A DNA stretch of 16,695 nt, from NCBI GenBank assembly GCA_964526565.1, contig CAZGMC010000094.1:1-16695 (forward strand), written 5' to 3'. Under the pieces are notes generated by a model. The model was not told the origin of the DNA and ran no database searches. It was given only the letters and a program-made list of their open reading frames with translations. Origin of the DNA: CAZGMC01 sp964526565 (GTDB lineage Bacteria > Pseudomonadota > Alphaproteobacteria > DSM-16000 > Inquilinaceae). Position numbers and translations under genes: made by a program. Of the stretch, positions 14,024 to 16,695 are shown one piece after another (the first letter of the stretch is position 1; each line of letters opens with the position of its first letter).

Positions 14024-14558
14024 TCAATGCCGGGCGGTCAGCGCTGCCTCGGCATCGCGCAGGGTGATCATCAGGGACATTGGACCAAGCGGCGAAGGGC
14101 GAAAGTCGCAGCGTTCATAGAAGTCTTTCGCCTTTTCAGAAATGGCGTGCACCAGGAGCGCACGGATGCCGGCGATATCCGCGGCCTGCAGAGTGCGAAG
14201 GACGGTGTCGCGCAGCAATGCACGGCCCAGCCCGGTGCCCTGGTGCTCTGAATCGACGGCAAGGCGGCCGAGACCCATGACCGGCACGGGGTCCGGCCTG
14301 TTGCGGCGAATTCGGCCCGGTGCCGCGGCCGCCGCGACCGCCGCGACCGCCGCGACCGCCCCTGCGGCCAGTGCGTAATGGCCGATCACCCGGTGCCCTT
14401 GTGCAAATGACGTAGGTTCGGGAGGCGCCACCATTCCCGTTGGCGAGCGCCCGCCGCCGCAGCCAGTCGTCGAGGACGGGAATGCCGGAGCCGAACGCCG
14501 AGACGTCGTGATCGGGCCTCAGCCTTTCAGGCGCCGTAATGCCGGACGCGCGGCTCAT
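14024..14558 (-). pseudogene. tacT: TacT-type GNAT acetyltransferase toxin, frameshifted
   Basis: TacT toxins acetylate the amino group of charged tRNA and stop translation. The N-terminal part reads MSRASGITAPERLRPDHDVS, then PVLDDWLRRRAL and GASRTYVIC in one frame. The rest, RVIGHYALAAGAV, RIRRNRPDPVPVMGLGRLAV, the acetyl-CoA loop HQGTGLGRALLRD and FYERCDFRPSP, continues in another. One extra base near 14399 separates them; dropping it restores C-T-G-H-R-V-I-G, the usual family junction. The 535-base span is one more than a multiple of three. The ATG (14556-14558) overlaps the TGA of the upstream antitoxin remnant as ATGA, as in intact modules. A 9-bp repeat expansion inflates an alanine-valine stretch. 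It is inactive unless the base is a sequencing error. Confidence 0.83.
14322..14357. repeat. 9-bp microsatellite inside the tacT remnant
   Basis: Four head-to-tail 9-bp units (GCCGCGGCC once, then GCCGCGACC three times) encode an Ala-Val-Ala run on the minus strand between the ALAAGAV and APGRIRRN segments. Intact TacT relatives have only a few residues at this place. The in-frame unit length suggests slippage expansion. Confidence 0.85.
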
Positions 14559-14795
14559 GCGTCCCAGGGTGCCTTTTCGGCAAGCAGGCGGCGCAAACGC
14601 GGATTGTCCCCAGGCGGGGCATCGAGAGCTGCGGTAAAGGCCGCGAATGCCGCCTCGTCCAGCGTGGAATACCGACGGTGGAGCAGCACCGACTGCGCCT
14701 CGCGTCAGGCCTCCATTGCCCTGATCGGCCCTCGGCAGGTCGGCAGTCAAGCTCAGGCGCTCGTCGTGGTTCTGTTGCGAATTTTGCGGGAGCAT
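14555..14795 (-). pseudogene. tacA: TacA-type (DUF1778, ribbon-helix-helix) antitoxin, internally deleted
   Basis: The C-terminal 50 codons (14555-14704) read EAQSVLLHRR, TLDEAAFAAFTAALDAPPGD and NPRLRRLLAEKAPWDA, the toxin-binding tail typical of TacA antitoxins, ending in TGA that overlaps the tacT ATG. A start-like N-terminus (ATG at 14795, MLPQNSQQNHDERLSL) lies upstream in a different frame. The middle, which should hold most of the DNA-binding ribbon-helix-helix, is missing. The two parts meet near 14700 and a TGA at 14705-14707 closes the C-terminal frame. The 241-base span is about 40 bases shorter than an intact gene and not a multiple of three. Together with the tacT frameshift, this points to a decayed module. 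Confidence 0.75.
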
Positions 14796-14845
14796 AGCGA
14801 AAGCGGCTTCCCCAAGAGGCAAGGTGCTGCTACACACATGCCGTG

Positions 14846-14873
14846 TTGAATCGTGCTGATGCTCGTATATTAT
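14846..14873 (+). promoter_or_regulatory. Possible sigma-70 promoter for the coiled-coil gene
   Basis: TTGAAT (14846-14851), a 16-base spacer and TATTAT (14868-14873) lie in a local AT-rich patch about 80 bases before the ATG at 14956. The spacing is one base short of ideal. On the opposite strand the same patch holds a weak TTGCGT/GATAAT pair that could once have served tacA. Confidence 0.4.
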
Positions 14874-14918
14874 GCCATTATCCTGAAGCGTTGGTGCGAC
14901 ACGCAAATCCCGCCGATC

Positions 14919-14932
14919 GGGTCGATCGACCC
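14919..14932. promoter_or_regulatory. 14-bp perfect palindrome in the 5' leader
   Basis: GGGTCGATCGACCC is a perfect palindrome 23 bases before the ATG at 14956 and downstream of the candidate promoter. It could be an operator for a dimeric regulator or a chance GC-rich palindrome; no second copy is visible nearby. Confidence 0.3.
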
Positions 14933-14955
14933 CTGCTGCCAGGACTGGTTCGCTC

Positions 14956-16695
14956 ATGATCAGGATCGCCGTCTCCGTTGTGCTTTCGTTGGCGTTGCCG
15001 GTGTCCATCATGGCGTGGTCGCCGACGCTCCATGCCCAGCCGGCCGAACCGGCCGAAGCGGTGGAGGAGGCAGCCGCAGCCGGACCCGACCCGCTGGCCG
15101 ACATCCCCACCGAGCGGCTGCTGGCCGAGGCGGAGGGCGCCGCCACCCTGTTCCTTGACCTGCGGGCCGAGCGTGCGCCCCTGCTGGACCGGGCGCGGCA
15201 GCTCGAGGCCGAGCTGGAGCGGCTGGCGGTCGAGCGCCGCGCCACCGCCCTGCCGGACCGGCCGGCCATGGACCAGCCGCCGACCGACCTGCCCGCCGCC
15301 CAGGCCCTGATGGACACCTGGACGCGGCGGCAGGCCGCGGCCGAGAGCATCGCCGCCCTGCTCGACGAGCGCGAGGCGCGCCTGTCCGAATACCGCACGC
15401 TGACGCTGCGGCTGGCGCACGAGACGGACCTGCTGGCCGACGCCGCCGAGGCGCTCATGCCGATGGCCGATTCGGTCAACCGCCGGCGCGTCGACGGTGA
15501 GATCGAGGCGGCGGTCGTCGACGACATCCTCGGGGACGTGCCGGCGGAAACCGATCATGTCGAACTGCGTGCCGACGCCGGCCATTGGCAGCGCCTTGGC
15601 CGGCGGACCGAGCTGGAAATCGAGCGCGGCCGGGAGGACCGGGCGGCGGTCGTGGCCGGGACGGAGGGAGACGATGCGGAGATCGCCAGGGCGCAGCTCT
15701 GGCTGGAAGAGTCTACGACGCGGGCCAATCTGCGCCTGTCGCTGCAGGACCAGCCGCTGGGCCAGCTGATCGCCGCGTTCAGCAGCCGGGTGGCGGACTT
15801 CGAGTCGCTCTATTCCGACCTGTCCGGCCAGCTGGCGCAGAGCGAGGCGCGCATGCGCGCGGTGGATCGGGCCACCGCCGCCCTGGACGGGCTCGTCCCG
15901 CCCGAGGCGGCCGTCGCCGAGGAGGGGGCTGCGGCCGCCGGCCTGCTGGCCACGCTGGATCAGGCGCAGCGGGCGGTGGCGCTGGCAGAGAGCGTTGCCG
16001 CGTACCGGCGGGCGCGACTGGACGCCCTTGAGAGGGTCGAAGGTGCGCTCACCGGAGCATCCGAGGTCGTCGCGGCCATTCGCAACCAGATGCCGCTGGC
16101 CCTCGAACAGGCGATGTCGCTCGACGTGCTGGCCGAACTGCTGCAGGAGCGCGCCGAAACCGAAGGCAGCCGGCTGCCGGACGAGGCGAGTGGTCGCCGC
16201 TACGCCGAGCGGCTGGAGCGGCTGCGCGAGGCCCGGGCCAGCCTGGCCAATGCCGAGACCGGCCTCGCCGACCGTCTCGACGCCCTGAACGAAGAGCTCG
16301 CCGCCGCCCGCAGCGATCTGGTGGCGTCACGCCTGGCGCTGGCCGGCCATCGCCGCGCCCTGCAGCGCGAACAGGAATGGACGGTGTTCGTCGAGGACCT
16401 GCAGATCCTCGACGGGCCGGCCCTGATCGCCGCCTTCGAGGCGGCCGACACCGAGTTTCAGGCGCACAATGGCGACCTCGCCGCCATCGCCCGCGAAGCC
16501 GACCGGATCGAGGCGCGCGTCGCCGAGGCCGAAACGGCGCTGCGCGACCTTGTCGACCCCGCCCAGCTGGCGGTGCGCGACCAGGAGGCGGCGTTCGGGG
16601 AGTGGCTGGCCGGGCGCGGGCTGCGCCTGGAGGCAGCCCCGAACGAGCAGGCCGCCCCGGCCGAGGGGACGGACGCGGCCGCCGCTCCGGCCGCC
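14956..16695 (+). CDS. Exported coiled-coil protein, N-terminal part (possibly MscK-like mechanosensitive channel)
   Basis: An open frame of 580 codons runs from the ATG at 14956 to the end of the window without a stop, so the C-terminus is missing. The first 27 residues look like a signal peptide: a short basic start (MIRIAV), a hydrophobic core and a likely cut after LHA before QPAEP. The rest is almost entirely charged, alanine-, leucine-, glutamate- and arginine-rich helix with heptad-like spacing, consistent with long periplasmic coiled coils. No membrane segment appears after the signal peptide within the visible part. The layout is like the periplasmic N-terminal region of large MscK/KefA-type mechanosensitive channels, whose pore would lie downstream, but no diagnostic motif is visible and this identity is a guess. 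The visible part ends in an Ala/Pro/Glu-rich linker. AGGA lies about 13 bases before the start. Confidence 0.7.
   Translation, partial: MIRIAVSVVLSLALPVSIMAWSPTLHAQPAEPAEAVEEAAAAGPDPLADIPTERLLAEAEGAATLFLDLRAERAPLLDRARQLEAELERLAVERRATALPDRPAMDQPPTDLPAAQALMDTWTRRQAAAESIAALLDEREARLSEYRTLTLRLAHETDLLADAAEALMPMADSVNRRRVDGEIEAAVVDDILGDVPAETDHVELRADAGHWQRLGRRTELEIERGREDRAAVVAGTEGDDAEIARAQLWLEESTTRANLRLSLQDQPLGQLIAAFSSRVADFESLYSDLSGQLAQSEARMRAVDRATAALDGLVPPEAAVAEEGAAAAGLLATLDQAQRAVALAESVAAYRRARLDALERVEGALTGASEVVAAIRNQMPLALEQAMSLDVLAELLQERAETEGSRLPDEASGRRYAERLERLREARASLANAETGLADRLDALNEELAAARSDLVASRLALAGHRRALQREQEWTVFVEDLQILDGPALIAAFEAADTEFQAHNGDLAAIAREADRIEARVAEAETALRDLVDPAQLAVRDQEAAFGEWLAGRGLRLEAAPNEQAAPAEGTDAAAAPAA

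Noticed and set aside
14136..15527. 463-codon minus-strand frame covering the toxin-antitoxin region and the start of the coiled-coil gene
   Set aside because: It is a composite: antisense to the exported protein in its first half, then pieces of tacA and tacT frames joined by lesions. Only those fragments have meaning.

Overview
This is a GC-rich chromosomal window, most likely from an alphaproteobacterium of the Rhodospirillales-like type. The evidence is the GC-rich coding style, the alphaproteobacterial-type NAD kinase, the H+-pyrophosphatase tail and a TacT-type acetyltransferase of the alphaproteobacterial kind. Two runs of N show that it comes from a draft or metagenome scaffold: 100 N at 4889-4988 and 10 N at 6980-6989. 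The 55 bases left of the first gap are repeated exactly to its right, a typical de Bruijn graph artefact at a tandem repeat.

Layout. 1-92: 3' end of a membrane H+-pyrophosphatase, followed by a strong terminator. 245-4797 (minus strand): carbohydrate block of pyruvate kinase, glycogen synthase and a GH57 glycoside hydrolase. 4834-5080: 11-bp tandem repeat array containing the scaffold gap. 5063-6598 (minus): an orphan protein that joins TssB-like and TssC-like type VI sheath domains and ends inside the array. 6772-7599 (plus): NAD kinase, with a short gap. 7632-8477 (minus): N-formylglutamate amidohydrolase family protein. 8478-9139: gene-free, AT-richer stretch with a REP-like palindrome. 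9140-14016: a divergent four-gene CoA cluster. 14024-14795 (minus): a decayed TacA-TacT toxin-antitoxin module. 14956 to the end (plus): N-terminal 580 codons of a secreted or periplasmic coiled-coil protein.

The most interesting region is 9140-14016. Two adjacent paralogous class III CoA-transferases resemble SmtA and SmtB (succinyl-CoA:L-malate CoA-transferase). They are divided by a 159-bp divergent intergenic region from a third class III enzyme resembling Mct (mesaconyl-C1-CoA/C4-CoA transferase, also called 2-methylfumaryl-CoA isomerase) and a MaoC/HTD2-type hydratase resembling Meh (mesaconyl-C4-CoA hydratase). These four belong to the glyoxylate-assimilating half of the 3-hydroxypropionate bicycle known from Chloroflexus. 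The two partners needed to close it, malyl-CoA/citramalyl-CoA lyase and mesaconyl-C1-CoA hydratase, are not in the window. Alphaproteobacteria with the ethylmalonyl-CoA pathway already have enzymes for the hydratase and malyl-CoA steps. The inference is that this compact cluster could graft co-assimilation of glyoxylate and propionyl-CoA (to pyruvate plus acetyl-CoA) onto an existing network. Functional names here rest on recognising family sequence patterns by eye, not on a search.
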